Source: Melampsora larici-populina 98AG31 (Eukaryota > Basidiomycota > Pucciniomycetes > Pucciniales > Melampsoraceae). Taken from it: 64,000 bases of DNA. The position numbers and the translations under genes were made by a program. Positions within the stretch are counted from its first letter, which is position 1, and every line of letters starts with the position of its first letter. The stretch is taken from contig NW_006768766.1 of assembly GCF_000204055.1 (NCBI RefSeq), positions 1,356,941 through 1,420,940 on the forward strand. Reading direction: 5' to 3'. Shown piece by piece: positions 1 through 10,795 of the stretch. The notes beneath the pieces were generated by a model. That model searched no databases, was not told the origin of the DNA, and saw nothing but the letters and a program-made list of their open reading frames with translations.

Positions 1-347
1 TAGTTGCTTCCACACTCCTTACCAGGCTCAACTTCAAACGTGCAAACTGTCCTGTTCTTGTTTTCCTTGGTGAGTGGATTGACAATTGATTCAATCTTGA
101 AGTATTTCCACACCCAGGACATTTTGCTGCCTGTTCTAGAGTTGATTTGATTAGTTATCTTGGAGCAATTGGAGCTGGTTGATTTGACAGTGACACTGAT
201 AGTGTTAGGAGGATGAGAGGAATCCAATTTGGCTTCAGATAACATGATTGCTGTTTGTGAGGTACTTTCTTTTGTATTCAAGAGACAGCTTTGCTTGGTT
301 TTCAAGGTGAGAGGGCTGGAGGCGCCTCTCTTCCTGGTTGATTCCAT
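1..347 (-). CDS. hAT transposase, N-terminal part (cut by window edge)
   Basis: Reading down from an ATG at 345-347, the frame stays open to the left edge (about 115 codons). After a Ser/Thr-rich leader of about 75 residues comes a BED-type zinc-finger start: SWVWKYFKIE, then a cysteine (CTFEVEPGKECG) about 20 residues on. The aromatic W-x-YF pattern followed by a C-x(n)-C pair is typical of the DNA-binding N terminus of fungal hAT transposases. The catalytic domain would lie outside the window. The GC-rich DNA to the right (480-700) is where the 5' terminus of the element should be, but I could not fix its inverted repeat or an 8-bp target duplication. Family assignment rests on the BED motif only, so another BED-finger protein is possible. 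Confidence 0.65.
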   Translation of the reverse strand, partial: MESTRKRGASSPLTLKTKQSCLLNTKESTSQTAIMLSEAKLDSSHPPNTISVTVKSTSSNCSKITNQINSRTGSKMSWVWKYFKIESIVNPLTKENKNRTVCTFEVEPGKECGSN

Positions 348-1383
348 CATAAACACGCTTTATGATATAAATAAATCAATTTCAAGATATAGTTCATGTA
401 CACAAGATGATACGGTGGCAATATTGTTCTTTCAATTGAAAAATTTCTTCCTTTTTTCTGATTTTTTTTTAAAAAAGGAAAATACTGGGCAGCCCGAGGC
501 CCGCCCAAGCTTCCCGCGGGCACATTGCAGGCTGGGAAAAGCCGGGGCGGGCTGGGCCGGGTGCAGATCTTATCTGTAGCGTGGGAGCCTGTGGACCGCC
601 ACAACAAAAACTGGTACTGTACCACCAAGGCACCCAGGCTTGGCCCTCAAGGGCTGTCTTGGGGCCGGGCCAGGCTTAGACCTGGGGTTTCAACTTTCAG
701 CTGTTGCAGACTCCAGAGAACAGAACATTGTCGCATATGGTGTACATATAGACTCATACCAACATATAAACACAACATGGGTTAAACATGTAAATTTTCC
801 ATGTCATGTGTAGTCAAAATTCATATCTGAGCCAAAAAACATCTGACATGACTCATGCCAACACACATTGACATGGATTTTCGATTCAAAAAAACCATGT
901 CCTGATGTGAGTCATGGCGGACAGTCTGAACGCTGACAAGTGTCATACCAACAAACAACATCACATCAGAATTTTGGTGGTCTGACAGGCAAATGGCCCA
1001 CATCATACATGATATTATGTTGAAGTCATTTTGAAATCTTTCTGAATCTTTCATGAATCTTTCATGAAGCTGTGGTAGTCACTGGCCTGCCAGAGCCTAG
1101 TAGCTGGGGGCTGTGAATGAAGCCCATGATACCTTCCTCTATGCTTCCTTCATGCATGTTTTTCCTTCCAAGTAATCCGCACTTTTTTGGGCATACTGAT
1201 ATGTAGTGTTGTGAGGTGGATTGGTAAGGAAGACCGACAAAGGGCTCTCAAGGTTACCCTTGATCCATACCGTATGAGCTCTGTTACATATGTAGGTCAG
1301 GTGTACTGTGGTTCTGACAACTCAAGGGCAGCTTGAGGCGAGCTAGCAAACATATGGCAAACATATGGCAAAGGAGATCCACA
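348..1383. other. non-coding; GC-rich island at 480-700
   Basis: No convincing gene. Bases 480-700 are strikingly GC-rich against AT-rich surroundings and contain many CCCGG/CCGGG words, as in the subterminal parts of the hAT-like repeats at 1541 and 41,236. They probably belong to the 5' end of the hAT element that starts at the left edge. From about 830 to 1060 there are short CATG-rich inverted words with no clear boundary. Confidence 0.4.
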
Positions 1384-1462
1384 ATTGAAGAAAGTCGCGG
1401 ACCCGGTCACCGCGACTTTGCTCAATTGGGTTTGACACTTGATAATTCCCGCGATGTCATTT
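1384..1462. repeat. terminal fragment of a PIF-like MITE family
   Basis: A hairpin-forming stretch (ATTGAAGAAAGTCGCGG ... CCGCGACTTTGCTCAAT) followed by an ATTCCCGCG end closely resembles the termini of the complete element at 41,445-42,118. Only one end is recognisable here, so this is a degraded or truncated copy. Confidence 0.45.
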
Positions 1463-1540
1463 GTATAAGCCTGAAAACAGTGTTATGATCCGCATGTGTC
1501 ACGAGATCAGTACTTACATGTCACGGGTAGCAAGACAGTC

Positions 1541-1892
1541 TAGGGGTGTGACCCGGCCCTGCAGCTTCAGAGCCGGCCTCGGCCTCGACACCCTCAAGGA
1601 TGCTGCCGAGCAGCATCGGGTAGGCTCCGGCTCGGGCCAGCACTTTTTAAGCCTGTGCGAGAGCTTAGGACGGATGCTTGATGACATCAATTTTTCCAGA
1701 AACTTGCCTCAACAAGCCTTCAGCAATGCCCCCACAATTTTTTTTGACGGCCGGGGCCCCGAGTAGCCCTGTAACGAGCACTTTCTCACTGCCGCCAGGC
1801 TGGACTTAAGGCCCCCGGCTCGGCCTCGATCTGGTCCATAAACATCTCGGGTAGACTCGCCGGAGCAGGGCCACGGCCGGGACATAGCCCTA
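1541..1892. mobile_element. hAT-like MITE, 352 bp
   Basis: The left end TAGGGGTGTGACCCGGCC and the reverse complement of the right end TAGGGCTATGTCCCGGCC form an imperfect terminal inverted repeat (three differences in 18). The flanking octamers AGACAGTC and CCCCAGTC share their last five bases, compatible with a decayed 8-bp target duplication as hAT elements make. The interior is GC-rich and non-coding. A related sequence lies at 36,123-36,333. Confidence 0.6.
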
Positions 1893-2295
1893 CCCCAGTC
1901 CCTCAGTTGTAAAGCCCACGTTGAACTTCTCCCTCAATGGTCAATCGGCTGTTTCTGATTTGCGTACCCAGAAATGCACCCTCATCTTACGGGAAACAAA
2001 GTCGAAGGTTAGCACCAAACGAATCAAATCAATACGCCCTTTCATACCGTCTCGACAGCTCTATGGCTGACCTAGAGGCATTTTGACTTTTCAGCGTGTG
2101 GACCGATTATCGAAGCTTTACATGAATGTCATCAACGAGGGTTTTGGACTTATTATACAGGAGGTTGTAATGATATCAGAAGACAATTAGATATATGTTT
2201 ACATGCAGAAGTAAGTTAATAGAAACTATCTCATTTCAAGACTGATTTACTTATCATTGATTTTGATTCATGATCTTTGTTTGTTTTTTCTGGGT
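1893..2295. other. non-coding spacer
   Basis: I see no gene, element end or repeat in this stretch. Confidence 0.4.
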
Positions 2296-2763
2296 GATTA
2301 GCGTATGAAAAGGTCTTCAGATCATGTTCGTGAAGGAAAGCAGAAAAGGAAAGAATTAGAACAAGTTTGGCGTGAGAATGGATCGAGATAGGTCCCGAAA
2401 CATATCATTCGATTTGATCACTCTTGCACATCTTCGCGCATCGGTGTTGAATTTTTCTAGCACATGGACTGGAGCTGTGAGAATGGAGCGGAACACTGGT
2501 ATTGGGTGAGTCTCTATACCTTTTCGCATCCTACGTGATGTTTCATTGAATACTTGGAATTGAAACTGATGAGGCAAGGTGGTGCAAGTTCAGGTTGGTT
2601 CACGAAAAGTAGGAGTCACACGTGGTATTCCCTACCCGATGATTGTAGCTTCGAGTTCGTTGCCCGGAATTCTGTCAATGGTAACACTGAAAGTGTGATT
2701 CGAATACCAACAATTGTCCTCCTGCTTTCCGAGCCCTTGGAGCCTTCCACAAATCATCTTTAG
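2296..2763 (+). pseudogene. coding-like blocks of an unrecognised gene (plus strand)
   Basis: Three blocks read like coding sequence: a charged block from the ATG at about 2305 (ending ELEQVWRENGSR), a block from 2378 (SFDLITLAHLRASVLNFSS) ending at a GTGAGT donor at 2506, and a block from about 2594 ending in a TAG at 2761-2763 (SHTWYSLPDDCSFEFVARN). The frames do not join cleanly by any splice pair I could find, so I treat it as a decayed gene. No family recognised. Its stop overlaps the stop of the minus-strand gene at 2760. Confidence 0.3.
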
Positions 2764-3131
2764 CTCTTATTGTCTTGATCACATGGGTTTCTTGCCGCGA
2801 TATTTCTTGATGAGTGCGTATTTTCGCGACAGTTTCGTTGAAACTTATAGCCTCACCTTGCGTCTACAGGATTGAGGTTCTTTAAATAGATTTTGTTGAT
2901 AGTCTCGAAGACAAAGGTATTGCCATCCATCAAAGTGGGTTCTACACCCTGGAATCCAAAACGTTTCTTGAGCCAGATTTTGTCCGCCAAAAATTTTTGT
3001 TCGACAAATGCCTTTATATATGAGCTTCTGTAAGCTATTCCACCTAAACCCCAAGTCAAAGCTGTTGGCCTAAAATTCGTAAGTTACTGAGTTGATAAAT
3101 TTGCTATGGTAGACTCTTGAGTTTCTTTCAT
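2760..3131 (-). pseudogene. short unrecognised gene with an in-frame TAA
   Basis: From an ATG at 3129-3131 the frame reads 15 codons (ending ANLSTQ), meets TAA at 3084-3086, then continues open in the same frame for about 75 codons (LTWGLGGIAYRSSYIKAF ... KKRFGFQGVEPTLMDG). A GTGAGG donor at 2856 and AAG acceptor at 2806 (51-bp intron) would add a last exon ending DQDNKS and TAA at 2760-2762. The stop could be a C-to-T change of CAA (Gln). Alternatively transcription starts inside and the upstream codons are not used. I do not recognise the family; there is no clear membrane segment. Confidence 0.35.
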
Positions 3132-3409
3132 TTTAATAGTATACATTGACCGAATAGAAACAAGCAAAAGACAAAAAGTTACAGGGGTCCATTATAAACG
3201 ATTTTTGTGTGGAACGAGGTTTGCTGTATGTAGAAAGATGTAGAGAAAAGGTGAAGAGTGGAGATTGAATCAAAGCGGAAAAGTCAAGAAGATACTAATT
3301 TTAAACACAGATGAACAAATATTTACAATCATAACTCGAGTGTCATACAAACCGATCCAGGATCAATCAACCGACATCCTTACTCCGAGGTGGATCATCA
3401 GCTCAAAGT

Positions 3410-6112
3410 TCAGTTAGAAACAAAAGTATTTGAGGAAATCAAAGTTGGAGAAGGGATTATTGGACTTTGTTGTGTGGAAACTGAAGATAAAGAACTAGAT
3501 GATCCAATGGAAGAGCATAATGACAAGTTACGCTCATGAGAAGGAGGAAAGTCAGGTGGTATATGAGTCAATCCCACCTCTGGTTTGTCCGATGGTTGTT
3601 TGGCTGCATCTTTCCATTCTAAATCCAACAATGCACCTATCGACGAGGTTCTCCAGTGAGATGAATTCTTTGCATCAGGTGATTTGTGGAAGTCTTCAAA
3701 CTCTTCTTTGAAATTCGAGATTCCAGGTGGTTGGACAAACTCAAGATCCGACTCGGCATCTTCAGACTGGGATTCGAGAGCTGCGATAGTCGAAAAGGGA
3801 TCTGGAGAGTGACCGGGTTCGTCTTCTTCTTCTGGTCCCATTTGCATTTGGCGTATGTTTTCATTGAATCCTGCGTTCCAATGTTCTATAGTCTTCAAAT
3901 GGTCCGGAATCGATCTCCAGCAAGCCTGAGCCTCCTCTGATACGACGTTGAACGGAGCGAACGGCTGTGCGGCAGTTTGGGACTCATACCCTGGATTGAG
4001 AGGAGACGATGGGGCGGAGAGGGACTGCTGGGATATGGGGTCCAAACTAGAAAATGACAATTCAACTTCATCGCAGTTTTGGTATTCTTGATCGTGAACC
4101 TCGTGTTGGAATTCGCGCAAAATCTGTTGGTACGCTTCATTCCAATTCTCGGTAGTCATGATGCGATCAAAGTGTGTTTTACGATGTACTTTGAGTTGTT
4201 CTGGGCTCGTACATGCTGGTCTGATTGAGAGAGGTACGTTGCTAGTGCTGCTTGAAGGTTTGCGGTTTTTCATATCGTTCATGACATCATCAATAAATTC
4301 AGTCCCGAACTCAGATAGTGGACAGTTGTTCTCAGAGACACGGTCGAGACTTCCGAATTCAAACTGATCATAATGGGATGGGGTTTCCTCGACTTCAGGG
4401 TGCGCTTGCTCAAGATTACCATCGGGTGAAGGGGAAGCTGTGTTATCTTGCAAAAGTTGACATTGGAAGGTTCTTCCAGATTTCCAAAAGTAAAGCAAAA
4501 GTTCTGCGTCTTCTTCTCTTGCGCCCAAATTATTGTCCTGAAGAGTTGTAAACAGATTAGCATTCAGTAACAACCTAATATTTTTGAAGCGTAAGTAAGG
4601 AAAACTCACACTACGAGAAGAAGCCGATGTTGTTGCGGGAATATCACTTGGAGCATGTTCTTCGGTTAAGGGCTGGTTTGAGATTGGAATAGGAGGTGAA
4701 GAAAAGTCAACGTCACGATTCAAGATAGTGTACACGAATGACAGCCTTACCTGCTGTGGCTTCATAGAGATAGACTCGATGATTGATGATGAATCAGAGA
4801 TTTTCCCATCGGTGAGAGATATATGTCTTTCGGTTTCGTGGTTGACGCGTCCAGATTCCCAAAAATTGAGGGCTTCTTCATCAGTTGTGCTTAGGTCGAT
4901 GAGCTGTGATGAAATTGAAACGATTCGGTTCAGTTCATGAGTCTCGATTCCAATCGTCAACGGTATCGAAATGACGCACCTCAACATCAGCCACTGAACG
5001 TGAGGAATTATCGTCCTTGCAAGAGTCATCAGCAAACAACGGTAGCTGACTCTGAAGATATCAAGAAAACATGAGTAAATAAGATGCTGCTGGTATATCG
5101 GAATCAAACCATTCAAACGACCTACATTCTTTGATTGCGGAGACTCATCCTCATATGAGGATGAAGACTTATGATCGCATCTGAGCTCAGGGGTTGTAAA
5201 TAATTCAAGTTTGATGTCAACAACGGACACAGTGTACGTAAGGTCCTGCTGAGGTACGCGGGTAGACTCCAAGAACCACAGGAGAAGTTGCACAGTCGTT
5301 TCGACAGAACTGGTGATCTAAGCAAACAAGGGAAAGCTCAGCAGCTGAGATTTCATGCGCGATTTACCGAGCTATGCAGAGCAAACAACACACCTTGGAA
5401 GTAGGTGCTACTTTTTGAGTGATGAGCTTAAGGCTCGTGGAAAAAATCTTGACCGAAATTCGATTGAAAATCTACACGAGAACATGATAAGCAGAAACAA
5501 CAGCGAGCAAAGTTTTATGACATCGAAGAGATAATATTTCAGGCTTACGTTTCCAGGTGCCAGCAGTTGAACTTGATGGCCGTGACCAATGTGTGCGTAG
5601 CTGTATAGCACGATTTTTTTGACGATGTCCCAGACTTTCATAATGAAAATAACAAGCAAATGCAAACCGAGAAAAATGAAAGACATGGTGAGGATAATTC
5701 ACGCGAAAAGAGCGATGATAACCAAGGTTGTTGTGAAAGAAGTCCAGTACACTGAGTATTTACGTGAAAGGTATGAAGAATTTTTGATGATAAGAATATA
5801 ACGCAACTTACGCAAGGGACGAGAGTATTTGTTAGGAGAGAAAGTCTGAGACGTGGAATGAAGCTGGGACAAAATTGGTAGGAGGAGGCATTGCTTTTGA
5901 TAGTCTTCCGGATGATCTTGGTGACCACTTTCCTTCAATCCTGTTTTGTGAATTCGAGTCTTGTGACCCAAGTCTGGATGGAGACCAATCAGCATGAATG
6001 AGACATTCCACCCTAGCGTCAGTCTAGGTAGCACAATTTCTTTATGGCTTGCACTATTGAAATTCTCTCTCGGTCCACCATCGACACAAAATCGGATCCG
6101 AGTGCTCAACAC
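3410..6112 (-). pseudogene. multi-exon gene for a membrane-anchored, Ser-rich protein (unrecognised)
   Basis: Exons that join in frame: 5812-6112 (start uncertain), 5549-5751, 5394-5471, 5126-5317, 4980-5051, 4751-4903, 4610-4672, 3410-4537. All introns are 60-78 bp with GT and AG ends. The second exon encodes a hydrophobic segment (YWTSFTTTLVIIALFA), then an in-frame TGA at 5699-5701, then a second hydrophobic stretch (MSFIFLGLHLLVIFIM). The rest is a long hydrophilic, Ser/Asp/Glu-rich tail with two related motifs (TTENWNEAYQQILREF and TIEHWNAGFNENIRQM). Apart from the TGA, which could be a mutated Trp or Arg codon, the gene is coherent. I do not recognise the family; a two-pass membrane protein with a cytosolic tail is the safest reading. 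Confidence 0.45.
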
Positions 6113-6990
6113 TTCATAAAACCCAGACTTTTTGCAAACACAACTTCCCTTTCATGATCAAAAATCGTGAGCAGTTGCGCAAGTCCCGCATGTTAAGGTG
6201 AAAGGCCATCCAGGGATTTGCCACTCCATCATCCTGAACATCGAAGTTATGATCAGTACGGCCAGCGACTTAATGCCGATCATGAGCCTGGCATCGGTAG
6301 GAGCACACTTTTCGTCAAAGCACAATGTCCTTAGTTTGTACTTGAGCCTGAGCGTCAAACTCATCGGTCCGATAAGCAATTGGATTAGGCGTGCCGTCTT
6401 GTGCCTTCACAATGACACAAGACTCACTGACCAGCGAACAAGCTTAGGTATGTACATATACCCAATTGTAAGCTTAACCTAAACGGCAGTTTGCAGACTG
6501 TGGTTGTGGTTTCTCATTCTGCCTTTCATTGACATGTCTGTGATGAAGATGGAAGTGTACGTACCTTTCCGTCTCGCCAGAAAATTGAAGCAATGTTAGG
6601 ATTGATTTCTTTCCTCCAGATATCGTGTATGTTGCCTGTAATGCCTCACAAAGCCTCAAGGTCAATCAACAGCATCTCCAATGTGCCCAGATGTACCCTC
6701 TTCTTGAGACCGCATGCCTTGGGACTCCATTTAGTCCTGCAGGGCCTTGCGCAAGCCTTGGACCAACTTGCACCCCGTGTCTCAAAGTAATTGTCATATG
6801 AGTACTCAGATCTCAGATGTCTAATGCAAAGCCTTTTTGTTGACAGTGTAATTCTGCAGGTGTAAGTCTCAAGATCCGAGTCTTCAAATTTGTTGTAATT
6901 TCAGCTTTTCTTGTATAAAGCTTAAGAATTAGTGTACTTTTCATGTCAACTATTTTTGGTTTGATGGCTTCAACATTTTGCACCATTTCA
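6113..6990. other. spacer left of the KDZ element
   Basis: A minus-strand block near 6160-6270 (QDDGVANPWMAFHLNMRDL) may be an upstream exon of the 3410-6112 gene, but I cannot connect it. The rest shows no gene or repeat. Confidence 0.3.
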
Positions 6991-7144
6991 TTTTTACAAG
7001 TCCCCCGCTCAGACTTGTCTGAGCCTCAGACTCGTCTGAAAGGCAGGGTCAGACGCATCTGACACCCATACCCCCATCCCTCGTAGTGGACAGACGAGTC
7101 TGTCCGTCGATTCCCCTACTACATAAACGCATAACACACACTAC
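6991..7144 (+). repeat. left terminal inverted repeat of the KDZ element
   Basis: Matches 21,892-22,045 in inverted orientation with one mismatch. It contains a run of near-perfect palindromes: TCAGACTTGTCTGA? style units with a 2-bp centre at about 7009, 7026, 7049 and 7090 (core CAGAC-NN-GTCTG, the third being CAGACGCATCTG). Weaker similarity continues inward to about 7215 (GTCGTAAGCTA, CCGATCTCAC). Confidence 0.9.
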
Positions 7145-8610
7145 GCTCATACCCTCCTCACCCTCTCCTCCCCTCCATCAGGTCGTAAGCTATGGATCCA
7201 CCGATCTCACCACCTCTTTTCAAGTCCAGCGAAATCCGGTTGGCTACAACATCGGGCTGGAACAAATCCAAACTCATTGACAACACCCCATCCCACCTTC
7301 CCTTTCCTGTTCATCCGAATCACCTTGTTCATTCTCATTCATTCTCATTTCGAACCTCCGAAATTGTTGTTCCCTCACTTTTCTCTTTAGACCGCATCGT
7401 TATTTATTGAAGCTCCTGAGTCCACCCTTCTCTAGCCCTGTCACTGTCGGATGAAAAAGCTCACTCTCGATTTGTGGTCGATTTAACTACTTCTTTTTTA
7501 TACTCTAAACATTGATGTTTGTATTTGATCTTTTACTTACTCACGGTTTGAAATTGATGGATTTACATATGTACCTCCTTTCACTGTCAATTTGAAAATG
7601 GTGAGTGGTTTGGTTTGAACGACAATAGAGAGGCTGAACAATTTGATGTGAGAGTCACACTCACACCTACTCGAGGTTGACCAGTCATCTCAATTTAATA
7701 TCACGGTCGAGGTCGAGTGATTCAATATGTTCTCCTCAACTGTTGAGGTCAAGGGATCTCGATATGAAGTGACAGTACATCGACGTGAATGTGATACAAA
7801 ATGATCGAGTGAGATCATGACTCATGAGTGATCTGAATTTGGTTTTACGCTTGAAATTGGGTGATACGAACAAAGAGATACCAGATAACGTATCAATTCT
7901 GCTTTTCAATTCCTATTGAATGTCTCCTATATATATGTATTTCCAAATCGATCAAGTGTCTTGTGTGCTCATATGTAAGTAGTACTCATAGTTTACTTCC
8001 TATCAACTGCTCACAAAGCAAATCATGTATGATAAAGAACTTTTTAAAGAAAAGTGCCTTGGATGTGACATGCAGAAGGGGTCGGATTGTTCTGGATGCA
8101 ATCTGGGTTAGCATCTACAGCAGTCACAAAACATTTAAAGGTTGGATTTGGAAGAGACAAAAGCTTATAAAAACATATTGTAGACGATGTTTTCTTCTTG
8201 AAACTGTAGAGAAATGTCATAGAGTTAGAAATAAAAAATTGAGAGATCTGTAGGTAAGAAGAGACAATCAAGAAATTGTAGAAACTCTATATTGGACAAC
8301 TTTTTTGTTTTGTTTTTGGTTTGAATGATATTTCCAATCTTGTATTTGAAACTGTAGAGTTGGTTGTTTATGATGAAATTGAGCCAAGTAACGTGAAGTC
8401 GTGCAGTAGAGACAAGGAGAAACTAAAAAGGGGAAGTTGACCAATCGAGTAGGGATGTGAATTTTCTTTGTTCTGTGATTGTTCGGCAAGAGGTTGAATG
8501 GATGTCATGGAGAAAAAGTTAATTTTTAGACAATTTGAATAAATGAGAAGTGAAGGAATGTCTAATCTGACCTCAATGACAAGATCGACATCAGCTTTTG
8601 ATGCAGAGTA
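7145..8610. other. left subterminal region of the KDZ element, no firm gene
   Basis: AT-rich DNA between the left inverted repeat and the minus-strand passenger gene. The only item of note is a 28-codon frame at 8025-8111 with a paired-cysteine pattern (CLGCDMQKGSDCSGC); it may be chance. Confidence 0.4.
8025..8111 (+). CDS. possible 28-aa Cys-rich micro-ORF
   Basis: ATG at 8025 to TAG at 8109-8111. The short peptide has two CxxC pairs separated by seven residues (CLGCDMQKGSDCSGC), like half of a treble-clef or zinc-ribbon knuckle. No promoter, splice or homology evidence supports translation. It could be a terminal exon of an unseen transcript. Confidence 0.15.
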   Translation: MYDKELFKEKCLGCDMQKGSDCSGCNLG

Positions 8611-10795
8611 TTACCAATTGTTCTCATCAGGTAAGCCGTCATCATCAGGTAAGCCGTCATCATCAGGTAAGTTGTCATTGTTTTGGTCCGGATCAGGATT
8701 GGTCTCCTCCAGAATATTGCCCGAGTTCGAGATACCCCCCCATTCCTCTTCCGCTTCGTCTTGGATAACCGCCGAATTTGATACCCCGCCATTGTTCAAA
8801 ACACTGGAGTTGTTGAGTTGATCCGGGTGCTCTATGATCTTCTTGAACGTAAATAATCCTGCCTTCAAGTCATTCAGCCATAAAGTTCTCTTGCTGTTCA
8901 TTTTGTCAAAACCTAGGAGCAAATCTTCACGTCGCAGAGTTGATCCAGGTAGTTGGACTGCCTCAACTGGAAAACCCTTGTCTCGAAGGTATTGAGCGGG
9001 GTTGGGCTTGCGAGGGAACCCTTTCTTTGGGCAGCCACCAATCACCTCGACTAGACAGAAAGCACCGGTGACAGAAAGAAACGAATCATGTATAGTTGTG
9101 AGTATAGAATACACAAGCACAAGATATTTGAGATCATAATGATTGTGGAAAATAAAACACATTGAAATCTCTTACTCAAATGAGCACGCAGAAGCTGACT
9201 CAGTTCAGATTTAGTCTTGTCTGAAGCCTGCGGTGCCTTTGTTGAAGTGGACTGTGACTGTGAACCATTCACAGCTGCTAGTGCTTGCTCCACCGAAGCG
9301 CCTTGAACACGAGTGGCAAATATTGCCGGGAAGTTGCTCTTGTTACGAACGTAGTCAGCCATATCTTCGTGCGAGGTATACACTTCACACCATCCATCAG
9401 AAGGTTTCCCCGCATCGGTGTGGACATGGGTACCAGCTGCAATGAGATAGTAAGCAAAGTCCATCCTGGTCGATTCGTTCCGAATCTGCCATCACTCAAC
9501 CAGTCAGCAAGTATATTGGCCACAATGAAAGGAAATTTAATCAACGTACCTCAGAATGGATTTCTTTCACACGTTTCAGCGAGAGTCGATTGTGGTCTGC
9601 AAGTGATTGACCACCTGGGATCCCTGCAGCCACGCTGGCGTAGACCTTTGATACTTTATTGATAGACACCGATTTGTCGTAAAGGTTCTGCAACTCGTCG
9701 CGATCTGCAGATGAGAGTTCAACCGGCTTGACCTTTTTGGGCAAAGGTAATCCAGACAGAGTGTAGAATATTGTGGGGTCATAAACGAGTTGTTCCATGT
9801 CAGGTAGACTGGTCCACTTGTTGCCAATGATCTTGTTACGTTCAGCAAGACTGGCTGGTTGACCTGATGGAGGCACTGTAGTCAAGGATGAGCAACATAT
9901 ACGCACATAGATGGTTTTGTAAGGTCATGTTGGGACTTACTATGCGTCTCTTCAACAAACTTCGAAAATTTTATCCAGATACGATAGCCATCTTTCTTAC
10001 GCGATGATCCAAGATCACCACTTACAAAAACAAAAAGTATCCACTGATAAGTAATTGTGGAAGACATAAGTAAGTAGAAGTATGGTTTCTGCGAGCAACT
10101 TACATGGCTTTGTCAAGTGTAAATAAGGATACATTCCCCATTAAAGCAAGCATCTCTTTGTGATGATTGTAGAGCGTCTTGATTGCTTCCGCTTCGGTTT
10201 GGATGTTCGGAGGTACTGCTGAGCCAGTCTTACCAGATTGACGTCGAGCTTCGGAAATCCGTGAGGTTGGCCACGCGTTTGCCAGTGACTTGTAGTTTGA
10301 GACTGTAGGAAGGGTCCAATCGTCATTCGATAAGCTGTTTATTGAATTCTGGGTGGTTGTATTAGTAGCTGCATAATTTGAAGAATCAGCTAGTTGAGTT
10401 CGAGGACGCTTAGTCGCCGGTGCTTGAGATCGATTGTGATCTTCGAACTCTTCCTCTTCCGAATCAGAACGGTCGTGGTTGGGGTTAAACTGGTCACTGA
10501 GATCACCATCACTTTCAAGGTCCTCTTCCTCTTCATACCTGCTCCTCTTGTTGGTTTGTCGAAGATTGCGTTTGTGTTGGGTTGTAGGCAGATCTATCGG
10601 CGTTTGGGTTTGATTAGATGACGTAGATGATTCGGTGTTTGTGATTGTGACGGCTTGAGAGCGGGTAGGCCTATTCTTGCTTTGGGTTGCCGGTGGAACA
10701 GTTTTTCGAACTCGGCCAGAACGGCTAGCACTCGTACTGGAGATAGTCGCATCGGTAGGAGAAGGTTGAGATTGTTGGGATCGAGTGTTTCTCAT
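8611..10795 (-). CDS. passenger gene of the KDZ element, weakly HMG-like (615 aa)
   Basis: Five exons join in phase: 10,104-10,795, 9,941-10,020, 9,550-9,875, 9,176-9,485 and 8,611-9,050; introns are 83, 65, 64 and 125 bp with good GT-AG ends. The start at 10,795 opens a basic, Ser/Thr-rich leader. The N-terminal 230 residues are low-complexity with acidic clusters (RYEEEEDLESDGDLSD). Exon 3 carries ERNKIIGNKWTSLPDMEQL, then VYDPTIFYTLSG, which resembles helices 2-3 of an HMG box (IGxKWxxLxxxE). The tail ends in three copies of a 6-residue LPDDDG unit (18-bp repeats at 8,626-8,670). It is transcribed away from the transposase gene and lies wholly inside the inverted repeats, so it is probably a transposon-carried DNA-binding accessory protein; that role is inference. 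No frame damage seen. Confidence 0.7.

Noticed and set aside
3410..6112. Identification of the 3.4-6.1 kb gene as a seipin
   Set aside because: Two hydrophobic segments and a long tail are compatible, but I could not see the conserved luminal domain motifs.
7086..7410. Small frames starting in the KDZ terminal repeat
   Set aside because: They begin in the inverted repeat (the right end gives a similar start), diverge at once and lack coding features.
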